The notes under the pieces: model-generated
What the model was told of the DNA's origin: nothing
Database searches by the model: none
Seen by the model: only the letters and a program-made list of their open reading frames with translations
Translations under genes and position numbers: made by a program
Assembly (NCBI GenBank): GCA_004843165.1
Contig: CP039459.1
Span: forward strand, 1,119,501-1,183,500
Direction of reading: 5' to 3'
Origin: Acetobacteraceae bacterium
GTDB taxonomy: Bacteria > Pseudomonadota > Alphaproteobacteria > Acetobacterales > Acetobacteraceae
DNA: 64,000 nucleotides
Shown here: positions 16,499 to 25,685 of the stretch, piece by piece
How positions within the stretch are numbered: position 1 is the stretch's first letter
Layout: each line of letters starts with the position of its first letter

Positions 16499-18658
16499 AT
16501 GACATTATTAAATTCCCCCTCCTCTGATGTGCTTTTAACACCTCCAAAAGCACGTAAAGAAGATCATTCGATTACCCAACTTGGGCGTACAAGAAACGAT
16601 CCCTATGCGTGGATGAAGGATGAAAACTGGCAGGAACTTTTGACAGATCCCACAAAAGTTCGCCCAGATATTAAAGAACATCTTGAAGCAGAAAATACCT
16701 ATACCAAAGCTGTTCTAAAGGGGACAGAAGCGTTGCAAAAAACGCTTTTTGAGGAAATGAAAAAACGTCTGCCGCCGAAAGAAAATGGTGTGCCGCGTCC
16801 AGATGGGGCATACGCCTATACGGCACGTTTTGAAGAGGGCGCACAGCATCCGCTCCATATTCGCCATAAGGTCGGTACAGGCACAGATCCTTTGGAAAAT
16901 ATGGGGCCAGAAGAAATCCTTCTGGACGAAGCCAAAGAGGCAGAAGGCAAAGCTTTTTACCATGCTGTTGGGTTTTGTCATTCGCAAGATCATCGCTTTT
17001 ATGCGTGGGGTGAAGATACTCAAGGGTCTGAAATTTATCAGATTAAAGTCCGAGAAATCGCAACGGGAGAATTTGTCGGAAAGCCTGTTGAGGGGAGCAC
17101 GGGTGATTTTATTCTTACGCCGGATAATCAGTGGATTTTTTGGATTTGGCGGGATGAAAATGGTCGTCCGAGAAAATTGTTCCGCCGTCGTTTAGGCGAG
17201 GATAATGACATTTTGGTTTTTGAAGAGGAAGATCAGGGATTCTTTTTGCATCTTTCTTTAACTTCTTCCAAACGTTTTATTAAGCTTGGGCGTGGCGATC
17301 ATGAAAGCTCAGAAACGCTCTTAATTAAAGCAGATGAGCCGGAAAGCACCCCTTTCTCTGCGGCACCTTTGATAAGGGGGGAGCGCTATGAAATTTTTGA
17401 TTGGCAAGATCGTTTCCTCATTCTAACCAACCGAAATAATGCCGTTGATTTCCAGATTTTACAGTCTAAAAATCATCAAACGAAGAGAGAAGCATGGGAG
17501 GCATTTCTGCCGCATGCGCCGGGGCATTTCCTTTTGGGACTAAATGTTGCTCAAGACTGGATTGTCTGGACAGAGCGTATTGAGGGCAACCCAACTTTGC
17601 GCTTTATCTCTTTTGAAGATGTAAAAGACAGTCAAGATATTCGTACGAAATCAAAAGAAATTGCGATTTCAGATCCTGCTTATGATTTAAGCTCTTTGGG
17701 CTTTTTGGGTTTCAAAAGTGAAACGATCCGTTATATCTGGCAGTCCCCCTCAACAGCGCCGCATTGGGTGGATGAAAATATTGCGACAGGGGAGAAGAAG
17801 TTAAGAAAGGTTTGGAAATCTCCTGTGCCTTTTGATGCAGACCAGTATGAAACAAAGCGTCTTTATGTCAAAGCGACAGATGGTGAAGAGGTACCGGTTA
17901 CCTTGCTTATGCGTAAAGGCACGCAACAGAACGGAGAAACGCCTCTTCTTCTTTATGGTTACGGCTCTTATGGTATTCCGATGGAGGCTGATTTTAACCC
18001 AAATATCTATAGTCTTATTGACCGTGGCTGGATTTTTGCGGTTGCCCATATTCGGGGTGGAACGGAAAAAGGTTGGAATTGGTTTTTACAGGGACGCAAA
18101 AAGAACAAACCAAATACCTTTACCGATTTTGTGGCTGCTGCCCGCTATTTGATTGCGGAGAAATATACATCGGCAGATTATATGGTCGCTCAAGGCGGTT
18201 CTGCCGGCGGTATGCTGATGGGCGCAGTTGCAAACCTCGCACCAGAACTTTTTGCAGGTATCGTTGCGCAAGTACCATTTGTCGATGTGCTGAATACGAT
18301 GTCGGATGTGGATTTACCGCTGACACCTCCCGAATGGCCGGAATGGGGTAATCCCCTCAAGAGTGAAGAGGATTATGATCTGATCGCCTCTTATTCCCCT
18401 TATGATAATATTCGTCATACAGATTATCCTGCTATTTTGGCGATGGGGGGACTCTCTGATCCAAGGGTTACCTATTGGGAACCTGCAAAATGGATTGCTC
18501 GTCTCAGAGATGAGGCCAAATCAGGGCAGTTTATGTGCCGGATCAATATGGAATCAGGGCATAAAGGTTCTTCCGGACGTTTTGACCGGTTGCATGAAGT
18601 CGCTATCGTCCAAGCCTTTGCCATGTGGGCGGTTGCACAAAAGACAGGTAAAATTTGA
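16499..18658 (+). CDS. ptrB: Oligopeptidase B-like S9 serine peptidase
   Basis: Cytoplasmic prolyl-oligopeptidase-family enzyme of 719 residues that cuts short peptides, usually after basic residues. An N-terminal beta-propeller domain (about 70-430) covers a C-terminal alpha/beta-hydrolase domain. The nucleophile is Ser568 in QGGSAGGMLMG. The acid is Asp in GGLSDPRVTYWEP and the base is His in NMESGHKGSSGRF. LLLYGYGSYG and VAHIRGGTEKGWNW are standard for the family. Specificity for Arg/Lys sites follows from resemblance to oligopeptidase B. The downstream yigZ-like gene begins six bases after its stop. Confidence 0.92.
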   Translation: MTLLNSPSSDVLLTPPKARKEDHSITQLGRTRNDPYAWMKDENWQELLTDPTKVRPDIKEHLEAENTYTKAVLKGTEALQKTLFEEMKKRLPPKENGVPRPDGAYAYTARFEEGAQHPLHIRHKVGTGTDPLENMGPEEILLDEAKEAEGKAFYHAVGFCHSQDHRFYAWGEDTQGSEIYQIKVREIATGEFVGKPVEGSTGDFILTPDNQWIFWIWRDENGRPRKLFRRRLGEDNDILVFEEEDQGFFLHLSLTSSKRFIKLGRGDHESSETLLIKADEPESTPFSAAPLIRGERYEIFDWQDRFLILTNRNNAVDFQILQSKNHQTKREAWEAFLPHAPGHFLLGLNVAQDWIVWTERIEGNPTLRFISFEDVKDSQDIRTKSKEIAISDPAYDLSSLGFLGFKSETIRYIWQSPSTAPHWVDENIATGEKKLRKVWKSPVPFDADQYETKRLYVKATDGEEVPVTLLMRKGTQQNGETPLLLYGYGSYGIPMEADFNPNIYSLIDRGWIFAVAHIRGGTEKGWNWFLQGRKKNKPNTFTDFVAAARYLIAEKYTSADYMVAQGGSAGGMLMGAVANLAPELFAGIVAQVPFVDVLNTMSDVDLPLTPPEWPEWGNPLKSEEDYDLIASYSPYDNIRHTDYPAILAMGGLSDPRVTYWEPAKWIARLRDEAKSGQFMCRINMESGHKGSSGRFDRLHEVAIVQAFAMWAVAQKTGKI

Positions 18659-18664
18659 TCTGAG

Positions 18665-19303
18665 ATGGCAAAAAAGGCAAAACCGAAAGAACAGAAAAGC
18701 GAACTGGGTGAGGGGGAGAAATATGTTCTCTCCCAACCTTGCGAATCTGTTTTGGAAGTTAAAAAAAGCGTTTTTTTAGCCTATGCCGCCCCTGTAGCGG
18801 ATGAGGCATCCGCCATGGCATTTATTGCCGAAAAATCCAAAGAGGACGCTCGGCATAATTGTTGGGCTTTTCGGGCAGGTGGGGCGGCACGTGCCTATGA
18901 TGCTGGCGAGCCGACCGGCACAGCAGGGCGTCCAATCCTTTCGGTTATTGAGGGCAGAGAGCTGGAAGATATTGCCGTTCTCGTTGTGCGTTATTTTGGC
19001 GGGATCAAACTCGGCGCAGGCGGATTGATGCGGGCTTATTCAGGTGCCGCCGCAAACTGCCTGAACGAAGGGATTTTTGATATTTTCGTCCCGATGCAAA
19101 AGGCGGTTTTTACCTGCCCCTTCGAACTTTTTGATTTTTTTTCGGCGAGTTTGGACATATGGGGCGGTAATATTGAGGTACGGGAGTTCGGTGGTGAGGG
19201 TGTCCGCCTAACCGTCAAAATCCCCCAAAAACATTTTGAAGAGGCGGAACGCTGGCTTGCCGACCACTCACGTGGAAAAGTGAGCTTTGAAACGGAAAAT
19301 TAA
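18665..19303 (+). CDS. YigZ/IMPACT family protein
   Basis: A 212-residue cytoplasmic protein of the UPF0029/IMPACT family. The conserved core is DAGEPTGTAGRPIL followed by VLVVRYFGGIKLGAGGLMRAYSGAA (about residues 79-125), then a smaller ferredoxin-like C-terminal domain. Bacterial YigZ has no settled reaction; the eukaryotic relative IMPACT regulates translation through Gcn2. The Lys/Glu-rich first 20 residues look disordered. It lies six bases behind the peptidase gene, so the two are probably co-transcribed. Confidence 0.9.
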   Translation: MAKKAKPKEQKSELGEGEKYVLSQPCESVLEVKKSVFLAYAAPVADEASAMAFIAEKSKEDARHNCWAFRAGGAARAYDAGEPTGTAGRPILSVIEGRELEDIAVLVVRYFGGIKLGAGGLMRAYSGAAANCLNEGIFDIFVPMQKAVFTCPFELFDFFSASLDIWGGNIEVREFGGEGVRLTVKIPQKHFEEAERWLADHSRGKVSFETEN

Positions 19304-19373
19304 GGAAAAGCAGGCGTAATTTGGTCTAAAATACGTTATGATCTGCTGAGTTCATCATAAGGGGAAGCCAGTT

Positions 19374-19976
19374 ATGAAACCTACAAAGATTAAAAATATT
19401 TTCGCCCTTTTTTCGGGGTTTTTCGCTGTTTCTGCGCTCCAGATCATGCCGGCTGCGGCGCATAGCAACAAAGACCCCGCCCTTGCACCCTCTCCCGATT
19501 GGCAGAGAGCGGCCGAAGTATTGATTAGCGCAGGTTTGGAAAATCCCGGTGCGGTGCATTTCATGCCGCAAACACCTATACAGACCTCTTTTGCACTTGA
19601 AAATAAGGCCTGGCAAGGTTGGCTAGCCAATATCCCTGTTCAGCGCCAAGATTTGGCAACGGCACCAATTGTTAATTATGCCTGTGCGCTTTCCACTGTG
19701 AAAAAAGTTCCTGAAAAGAAGCTTTTCGGCAATTATCTTGTGCCTGCCTCGAAAACAGATTTTTATACGCTGGCCTCTCAGGATTGGCTTAAAAAGCAAG
19801 CTTTTAATCATTTTTGCGGCGTAGATGGTAAAAAATGCATGTTTGACAATGATAAGCTTGCCGCTACGTTAAAGGCCGAAAATCTAGCAGCTAATCCTGA
19901 TACAAGTGTTAGAGGGAAGGCGATGGGACAGCCGGAAACATGGATTGTTTGTGCCGCTGGTCAGCTTAGACATTAA
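19374..19976 (+). CDS. Secreted protein of unknown function
   Basis: 200 residues with a clear Sec signal peptide (basic start MKPTKIKNIF, hydrophobic core, cleavage near MPAAA-HS). The mature part has no motif I recognise. It contains four cysteines (NYACALS, HFCGVDGKKCMF, WIVCAAG), compatible with two disulfides in the periplasm. It lies between the yigZ-like gene and the metallo-hydrolase, all on the plus strand. GGGGAAG about eight bases before ATG 19374 supports the start. Confidence 0.75.
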   Translation: MKPTKIKNIFALFSGFFAVSALQIMPAAAHSNKDPALAPSPDWQRAAEVLISAGLENPGAVHFMPQTPIQTSFALENKAWQGWLANIPVQRQDLATAPIVNYACALSTVKKVPEKKLFGNYLVPASKTDFYTLASQDWLKKQAFNHFCGVDGKKCMFDNDKLAATLKAENLAANPDTSVRGKAMGQPETWIVCAAGQLRH

Positions 19977-20011
19977 ATAAAACGGCAAAGTAAAGTTTAA
20001 GGATATTCTCC

Positions 20012-20866
20012 ATGCTCGAAGAAAGAAGAATTGGTAAGGCGAAGGTAACAGCATTTTTAGATGCGATTAATCTGATTACGCCGGACTTGATCCCAGAGGC
20101 AGATTGCGAGGAGGGGCATGAAATTTATAGACTTCATGCGCTTTCTTCAAAAGAGGCTATTCCTTCGCCGATGCAGGCTTTTCTTTTGGCAATGCCTGCG
20201 GAAAAGGGCGGTGAAAATTTTTACTTGGTAGATGCCGGCTGTGGCGGACATATGGGGCCACGTTTTGGTAGGTCTTATAAATCTTTTGTTAAGGCAGGCT
20301 ATGATCCTAAAGCGGTCTCAAGGGTGTTTCTGACTCATTTCCATCCGGATCATGTCGGGGGCGTTATTGATTTAGAGGGGAAGAAACTCTATCCGAATGC
20401 AGTTTTAACCATGTCACGTTTAGAATTCGCCTTCTGGAATAATGAGTTTAATGCCTCTAGATTTCCGGATTTAAAACCCTATTTTGCGGCAGTTCAAAAA
20501 GTTCTTAAAGCCTATGAGGGGCAAATCCAGCCGGTCGAGTGGGGGGAAGAGGTCGAAAAAGGCGTTAAATTAGTGGCCTTGCCAGGTCATACGCCCGGAC
20601 ATAGCGGTGTTATGCTTGAAAGTGACGGTGAAAAGCTTTTGATTTGGGGCGATATTATTCATGCCGCAGAATTTCAGTTGCCCTATCCGCATTGGTGCAT
20701 CGGCTATGATTTGGATCGAGAGACGGCCTTAAAGACCCGTCTTGAAACCCTAAAGAAACTTTCGGAAAGCGATATTGTCGCTGCTGGGCCGCATGTTTTT
20801 GGTTCTGGCGTGATTCGCAGCAACGGCAAGGGCGGTTATCGGATGGAAGATACTCAGGAAAACTGA
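20012..20866 (+). CDS. Metallo-beta-lactamase-fold hydrolase
   Basis: A 284-residue MBL-superfamily hydrolase without signal peptide. The metal-binding motif is HFHPDHVGG (about residues 109-117). Further ligands are His in LPGHTPGHSG (about 194-203), Asp in IWGDIIH and a late His in AAGPHVFG. The spacing suits a two-zinc enzyme such as the lactonases (AttM/AhlD type) or quorum-quenching-like hydrolases, but no substrate can be assigned. Its 3' end overlaps the opposite-strand esterase by 13 bases. Confidence 0.85.
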   Translation: MLEERRIGKAKVTAFLDAINLITPDLIPEADCEEGHEIYRLHALSSKEAIPSPMQAFLLAMPAEKGGENFYLVDAGCGGHMGPRFGRSYKSFVKAGYDPKAVSRVFLTHFHPDHVGGVIDLEGKKLYPNAVLTMSRLEFAFWNNEFNASRFPDLKPYFAAVQKVLKAYEGQIQPVEWGEEVEKGVKLVALPGHTPGHSGVMLESDGEKLLIWGDIIHAAEFQLPYPHWCIGYDLDRETALKTRLETLKKLSESDIVAAGPHVFGSGVIRSNGKGGYRMEDTQEN

Positions 20867-21669
20867 GTCTCTAGAAAGTTCTTTACCAAATGCAGGAAGG
20901 CCTGAGGCTGTTCCGCATGGAGCCAATGGCCTGCATTTTCAATGGTTTTAATTTCCGATTTTGGAAAGAGGCGGAAAATTTCTGCCTCACTTTTGGTTGG
21001 AATATAGTCAGATTTTTCACCACGGAGAAAGAGGCTTGACTTTGTATAAGGCGAAAGATTTTTTTCTTTTGGCCAGTTTGCGACATTATCAAAGTCTAAA
21101 GCGATTTGCGCAATATTTGTTTCCCAATAGGGATATTCTCCGGGCGCGAGATTTTGCGTGAGCCAAGCGGCAATCGCAGGGTCTGTCACCTCAGGAACAT
21201 TTTCCAATAGAAAATCGGCGGCCATGCGCCGTGTTTTAAGGGCTGGAAATTCCAGCCGAGCCAAATCGCTTGCCATATTGCGATGGGAAGAAGTGAAGGA
21301 AATGGGAGCAATATCGGCGATAATCAGCGCCTTTAAAATGTGATGCCATTCCGCAGGATGATTTTCTGTCTCTAAAGCGGCAGACATGGCGACTTTACCG
21401 CCCATCGAATGGCCTAAAAGAATGACTTTCTCTAATTTAAGGGAGAGGCATGTATCAATGACATCTTTTGCCATCGCGCTAATTTCTAAAGGACCGGGAG
21501 GTGCTGTGCCATGGTTGCGTAAATCCAGCGTCATACATTGAACGTCTTTGGAGAGCACCCGTGCGATCTGCCCGAAATTCTTTCCACGCCCAAACACCCC
21601 ATGCAGTAAAATCAGCACTGTCTGTGACGGATCTAAGGAATCTTGAAATTCTGTAACAGGTAGAAGCAT
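20854..21669 (-). CDS. Alpha/beta-hydrolase (YbfF-like esterase)
   Basis: 271-residue alpha/beta hydrolase of the YbfF type. The oxyanion region is LLHGVFGRGKNFG (about 21-33). MTLDLRNHG is typical. The nucleophile is Ser in LGHSMGGKVA (about 105-114). A late catalytic His is in NAGHWLHAEQP. Members hydrolyse short acyl esters or thioesters in the cytoplasm; the natural substrate is unknown. It is convergent with the MBL gene, overlapping it by 13 bases. Confidence 0.88.
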   Translation of the reverse strand: MLLPVTEFQDSLDPSQTVLILLHGVFGRGKNFGQIARVLSKDVQCMTLDLRNHGTAPPGPLEISAMAKDVIDTCLSLKLEKVILLGHSMGGKVAMSAALETENHPAEWHHILKALIIADIAPISFTSSHRNMASDLARLEFPALKTRRMAADFLLENVPEVTDPAIAAWLTQNLAPGEYPYWETNIAQIALDFDNVANWPKEKNLSPYTKSSLFLRGEKSDYIPTKSEAEIFRLFPKSEIKTIENAGHWLHAEQPQAFLHLVKNFLETQFS

Positions 21670-21780
21670 CGTGGTCTTTTCTGAAAATATTTAAGAAAAA
21701 AGAGAATACAGACTATAAAGAAAAAAGAAATAAGAAGGGAAGTTTAAACGAAATTTTAATACGCTTTAGGGGGCGGAAAG

Positions 21781-23733
21781 ATGTCTGAGAAAAATATTCA
21801 CAATAAAGAAGAATTTATTCCACCCTTTGATGCCATAAAAGTCGCCTATTACAGAGGTATCGGCTCTGAACAGATTATCGGCCCTTTAGGACAAATGAAT
21901 GTTTTTATTGGTGAGAATAATGCTGGAAAGTCTACAGTTTTAAATTTTATAAATGATTATTTGGATGATTTTAGAGCTATACGGATTGCAGAGTGTGAGT
22001 ATTACGATAGGTATGGCCCTGATGCCTCTTCGGAAGGCCTCGAGCCTCCTAGAAATTTAAGAGGAGAGGAGTTCCATTTAAAAAAAGGGGAGTTTTATTT
22101 TGAACTGGGATATTTACGTCAGGGGCTAGGTTTTTCTTTGGAGAAACACCGAGAGTATATTCAAAAAATAATTTTAGAAATTCAGGATGCTTTGGATAAA
22201 AAATTGGTATTGGAAGATAAATTTAAAGATTTATTAGAAGACAAATACTGGTGGTTAGAAGGCTCTGTAAACGGTTATGAAAAGAAACTAGAAGGGATTC
22301 TGAAGGATTTTCTAAGCTCTTTAGATGAAGTGAGTTTAAAGTTCCTCTTTCTTAAGTGTGGTTATAGCGAGGATGAATTCGAGGAGGATTATGTAAAAAA
22401 AGGAGACGGTCGGGCTAACTGGATTCTTCAAAAACTGAAATCTAAGCAATCAATAGAAGAGATTCTATCCGAAATGAAAGATGAAAAATCTAGATTTCCA
22501 AAAACAAAAAAAATACGTTTAATCTCAGCAATTAGGGATGTTCAAGCTGATGTTCAGGGAGAAAAAATATCTAAAGCTTTAAGTGGTAGAGCTTTGCCTA
22601 GTAAGTTACTTGAGTTATCCAACCCTACATATAAAAACTTAGGGTTAAGTAAAACATTTAGAAGAATAAATAACTTTCTTCAAAATGTTCTTGGAAACGA
22701 TAATGCTGAAATCAGAATTGCGTATAACGGTGAGAACTTAGATATTGAGGTGGATATTGAAGGAAAAATTTTACCTTTAAAATATCTAGGCACAGGCATT
22801 AAAGAAGTTGTTATCATCGCTGCTTACTGCACAATTTATGATGGGGATATTATCTGTATTGAAGAACCAGAAATTCATCTTCATCCAGCACTTCAACGTA
22901 AACTTGTACGTTACCTAATCGAAAATACGACCAGTCAGTATTTTATTGCGACCCATTCCAATATTTTTATAGATATAAAAGAGGCAAATCTTTTTAGAGT
23001 GAGGAATGATGGAACCGAAACGCATATAGAGCATCTTCCAGATGCGTTACAGAAAAGAGGTGTTCTGGATGATTTGGGTTATCTGGCCTCTGACCTTTTG
23101 CAAACGAATTATATTATTTGGGTTGAAGGGCCTTCTGATCGTATTTATCTGCGTCATTGGATTTCTCTTATAGATGATGGTCTACAAGAGGGCATAGACT
23201 ATTCCATCATGTTCTACGGTGGGGCTTTGATAAAGTATCTTTCACTCTCTGATGAAGAGAATGAGACGATAAATGAGCAAGAATTTTCTGATTTTATTAA
23301 GCTTTTACAAATTAATCGAAATATGACGATTTTAATGGATAGAGATTGTCCGCATGATGAGGAAGACTTCAAGCCAGCTGTAAGACGCATTAAGAACGAT
23401 CTTGAAAGAGAAGAAAATTCAGAAGCTTTTTGGGTGACTTTTGGAAGAGAGGTCGAAAATTATATTGATAAAGATAAGTTACAAGCAGCAATTAAATTTA
23501 ATCACAGTAAGTCTTACGAAGCAGAGCCGACGGATTTAGAACAGCTTGACCATCATCTTTTTAAATACATTAAAAAAGATAAAAGTGAAGCTGATGCGAA
23601 TAAGGTGAAGCTAGCTAAAAAAATCTGTGAGGATTCATCTGGTTGGGAAGAATTTTGCCTAGATGGTGATTTAAAGCAAAAAATAGAAACACTAGTTAAA
23701 AGAATTAGAAAGGCAAATGGCTTGCAAGAGTAA
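21781..23733 (+). CDS. OLD-family ATP-dependent nuclease (AAA15 ATPase plus TOPRIM)
   Basis: A 650-residue protein with an N-terminal ABC-like ATPase interrupted by a helical insert. Walker A is GENNAGKST at 44-52, Walker B and signature region IEEPEIHLHPALQRKL from about 359, and a switch motif ATHSN. It is followed by a C-terminal TOPRIM nuclease domain: VEGPSDRIYLRHW near 447, FYGGALIKYL, and LMDRDCP near 518. This is the OLD (overcoming lysogenization defect) architecture; many members defend against phage. No UvrD-like helicase follows, so it is not Gabija; it fits a solo class 1 OLD. Codons are more AT-rich (many AGA, ATA, TTA) than in its neighbours, which suggests horizontal acquisition. 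Confidence 0.85.
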   Translation: MSEKNIHNKEEFIPPFDAIKVAYYRGIGSEQIIGPLGQMNVFIGENNAGKSTVLNFINDYLDDFRAIRIAECEYYDRYGPDASSEGLEPPRNLRGEEFHLKKGEFYFELGYLRQGLGFSLEKHREYIQKIILEIQDALDKKLVLEDKFKDLLEDKYWWLEGSVNGYEKKLEGILKDFLSSLDEVSLKFLFLKCGYSEDEFEEDYVKKGDGRANWILQKLKSKQSIEEILSEMKDEKSRFPKTKKIRLISAIRDVQADVQGEKISKALSGRALPSKLLELSNPTYKNLGLSKTFRRINNFLQNVLGNDNAEIRIAYNGENLDIEVDIEGKILPLKYLGTGIKEVVIIAAYCTIYDGDIICIEEPEIHLHPALQRKLVRYLIENTTSQYFIATHSNIFIDIKEANLFRVRNDGTETHIEHLPDALQKRGVLDDLGYLASDLLQTNYIIWVEGPSDRIYLRHWISLIDDGLQEGIDYSIMFYGGALIKYLSLSDEENETINEQEFSDFIKLLQINRNMTILMDRDCPHDEEDFKPAVRRIKNDLEREENSEAFWVTFGREVENYIDKDKLQAAIKFNHSKSYEAEPTDLEQLDHHLFKYIKKDKSEADANKVKLAKKICEDSSGWEEFCLDGDLKQKIETLVKRIRKANGLQE

Positions 23734-23734
23734 A

Positions 23735-23750
23735 TGTTTCACGTGGAACA
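23735..23750. promoter_or_regulatory. parS: parS-type centromere site (ParB binding site)
   Basis: TGTTTCACGTGGAACA, whose reverse complement TGTTCCACGTGAAACA is the canonical 16-bp chromosomal parS sequence bound by ParB. It starts one base after the stop of the OLD-family gene, in noncoding DNA. This was the only match I found when looking at CACGTG cores across the window. Chromosomal parS sites normally lie near oriC, which suggests this window is origin-proximal. No parAB genes or DnaA-box cluster are visible here. Confidence 0.85.
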
Positions 23751-23835
23751 TCTTCTGACGTAAAGAGGGAATGTAAAAGTGATTTTCTTTTGCTATAAGC
23801 AATTATCTAATTTTAGAATATTTTAGGATTTTAGT

Positions 23836-24099
23836 ATGAGTGAAAATACGCCCCCAGATCGCCTTTCCATTTGGCCGGATTCTTCCTTTTTTAATGAGGA
23901 GGCTTTGCAGAAAAATCTTCGTGTTCGTTTTAATGGCAAAGAACGCCATGATGCCGAAGAATATTGCATGTCCGAAGGCTGGATCCGTGTTGCCGCAGGG
24001 CGTAAATCTCTTGACCGTTTTGGCCGTCCAATGACTTTGAAACTAAACGGAAAAGTCGAAGCCGTCTTTGATAAATTCGATGATGAGCCAGAAGCATAA
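23836..24099 (+). CDS. DUF3297 family protein
   Basis: A small 87-residue cytoplasmic protein matching the DUF3297 pattern: PPDRLSIWPDSSFFNEEAL, then RFNGKERHDAEEYCMSEGWIRVAAG and GRPMTLKLNGKVEAVFD. The family is common in Alpha- and Gammaproteobacteria and has no established function. ATG 23836 gives the expected N-terminus. It ends one base before the stop of the opposite-strand thiF. Confidence 0.9.
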   Translation: MSENTPPDRLSIWPDSSFFNEEALQKNLRVRFNGKERHDAEEYCMSEGWIRVAAGRKSLDRFGRPMTLKLNGKVEAVFDKFDDEPEA

Positions 24100-24100
24100 T

Positions 24101-25084
24101 TTAGAGATTCTCTTCTAAATTTAAAGCACAGAGGGCGAGGTTGCGGTAGCCTCGCTCTTGGTGTTCTAAGGCCTCTTTTGTAGCTAGTGCACCTGTTTCA
24201 CAGAGAAAAATAATTCGCCGATGATCTTGTTGTTCGGGGCTTAGATTCTTTGGAAGTTCCCGTAAGGCGTTGTTTATTTTTGGCCATGAATTTTTAGGAC
24301 GGAGGTCAATTAACAGATCGTTTGCCGTGATTTCTTTTAAGGAAATAACAGGATAGTTTTCTGTTTTTTTAATCGGCGCATCATAGAAAATAATCGTTTC
24401 CATGCGCCACTCGTCACCTTTCCAGACAAAGAGTTTTCCTAAAGGGGAAGGGTCTAAGCCTAAAATCAGGGAAATGGTGATTTGCGCCTGAAGCGCTCCG
24501 ATGACACCGCCGGCTGCGCCTAAAATTCCGGATGTTGCGCAATCTGTTCCTTCATTTAGGGCCGGAAAAATATTCCGATAGGCTGGAGCGTTTCCGTTAA
24601 AAGCACCGACATAACCGCCAAAACGTTCTGCCGAGGCGCTCACAAAGATTTTACCAGCAGATCTGCATAAATCATCGAGTAAAAAGCTCGTGGCAACATT
24701 ATCGGCACAATCAAGAACCAAATCGGCTTTTTTTATCCAGTTTTGGGCACTTTCCCGTGTCGCATATTGCGTTTCTGCGATGAGATTTAAATGCGGATTT
24801 TGTCTTTGTAATGTTGTTTTGGCAGAAAGAGCTTTGTTTTGTCCAAGCTCTGCCTCGGTGTAAAGCACTTGGCGGGCAAGATTATCAGGCTCTATCCTGT
24901 CTGGGTCAACAAGACGGATTTCGCCAATCCCGGAGGCAACAAGCCACGGTAGGCAGGCACAGCCTAAAGTCCCAGCGCCGACAACAAGGATTTTTGCCTG
25001 AAAGAGTTTTTCTTGTCCTGATAGGCCAATATGCGGCAGGCGGATTTGGCTTGAAAATCTTTCTTGGAAAACGTTATCCGGCAA
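24101..25084 (-). CDS. thiF: ThiF/MoeB-type adenylyltransferase
   Basis: E1-like enzyme that adenylates the C-terminal Gly-Gly of ThiS so sulfur can be loaded for thiazole synthesis. The Rossmann motif is VVGAGTLGCACLPWL. RLVDPDRIEPDNLARQ carries the catalytic Asp/Arg set, and LVLDCADNVATSFLLDDLC is typical. The MoeB zinc-binding cysteines are not evident and the C-terminus is short. The frame is open up to 25189, but those residues lie inside thiE. I prefer TTG 25084, which overlaps thiE by 11 bases and gives an N-terminus like MoeB (about 327 residues). Last gene of the thiamin operon. Confidence 0.82.
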   Translation of the reverse strand: MPDNVFQERFSSQIRLPHIGLSGQEKLFQAKILVVGAGTLGCACLPWLVASGIGEIRLVDPDRIEPDNLARQVLYTEAELGQNKALSAKTTLQRQNPHLNLIAETQYATRESAQNWIKKADLVLDCADNVATSFLLDDLCRSAGKIFVSASAERFGGYVGAFNGNAPAYRNIFPALNEGTDCATSGILGAAGGVIGALQAQITISLILGLDPSPLGKLFVWKGDEWRMETIIFYDAPIKKTENYPVISLKEITANDLLIDLRPKNSWPKINNALRELPKNLSPEQQDHRRIIFLCETGALATKEALEHQERGYRNLALCALNLEENL

Positions 25085-25685
25085 GGTATTTTTTCCACTC
25101 TTGAATCGCTTCGGTTGGATTTTTGGTTTTGAAAACCGCACTGACGCAGGCAACAGCATCTGCACCTTGTTCAAGAGATTTCTTGCCACGTTCAGGCGTT
25201 AGTCCACCGATCGCCACAAGAGGAATTTCCGTTGGAATAAGATTGCGCCATAGAGAAAGGCGTTCTAAACCTTGCGGCTGCCATTTCATTTTTTTGAGTG
25301 TGGTTTCCCAAATAGGGCCGAGGGCAATATAGGCAGGATTAAGCGATAAAGCACGGAAAAGTTCCGTCTTATCATGGGTGGAGATGCCGAGCCTGATCTT
25401 TTTGCGCCGGAAGGCTTCTTTGTCTGAATCGTCGAGCGTATCTAAATCTTCTTGGCCAAGATGTATCCATTCTGCCCCTTCTGAAAGCGCTTCTTGCCAG
25501 TAATCATTAATGACACAGATCGCTTTTGCATCATGGCAAATTTTAAGAGAATGGCGGATTTCCGTAAGACGCTTTTCCGGTGCGCCTTTAAAACGGAGCT
25601 GAATAAATTTAGCACCAGCTTGAACGGCTAAGGCAATTTCTTTTGAATTTTCAGCGATTGGATAGAAAATATCGGGTAATTTCAT
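25074..25685 (-). CDS. thiE: Thiamine phosphate synthase
   Basis: Joins the HMP-pyrophosphate and thiazole phosphate halves of thiamin. It has 203 residues, TIM-barrel. Visible parts are AKFIQLRFKG (about 25-34) for pyrophosphate binding, VINDYWQEAL with the metal-binding Asp, WIHLGQEDL, LGISTHDK, ALGPIWETTLKK and VAIGGLTPERG. The start overlaps the thiG stop (ATGA). It lacks none of the expected segments. Confidence 0.92.
   Translation of the reverse strand: MKLPDIFYPIAENSKEIALAVQAGAKFIQLRFKGAPEKRLTEIRHSLKICHDAKAICVINDYWQEALSEGAEWIHLGQEDLDTLDDSDKEAFRRKKIRLGISTHDKTELFRALSLNPAYIALGPIWETTLKKMKWQPQGLERLSLWRNLIPTEIPLVAIGGLTPERGKKSLEQGADAVACVSAVFKTKNPTEAIQEWKKYLAG

Noticed and set aside
19260-19290. 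A second CACGTGGAA core as a possible parS site
   Set aside because: It differs from the 16-bp consensus at the first four positions and one later position, and lies inside the YigZ-family coding sequence.
21781-24099. Gabija or PARIS two-gene defence system
   Set aside because: The gene after the OLD-family nuclease is a DUF3297 protein in host-like codons, not a UvrD-type helicase or DUF4435 effector.
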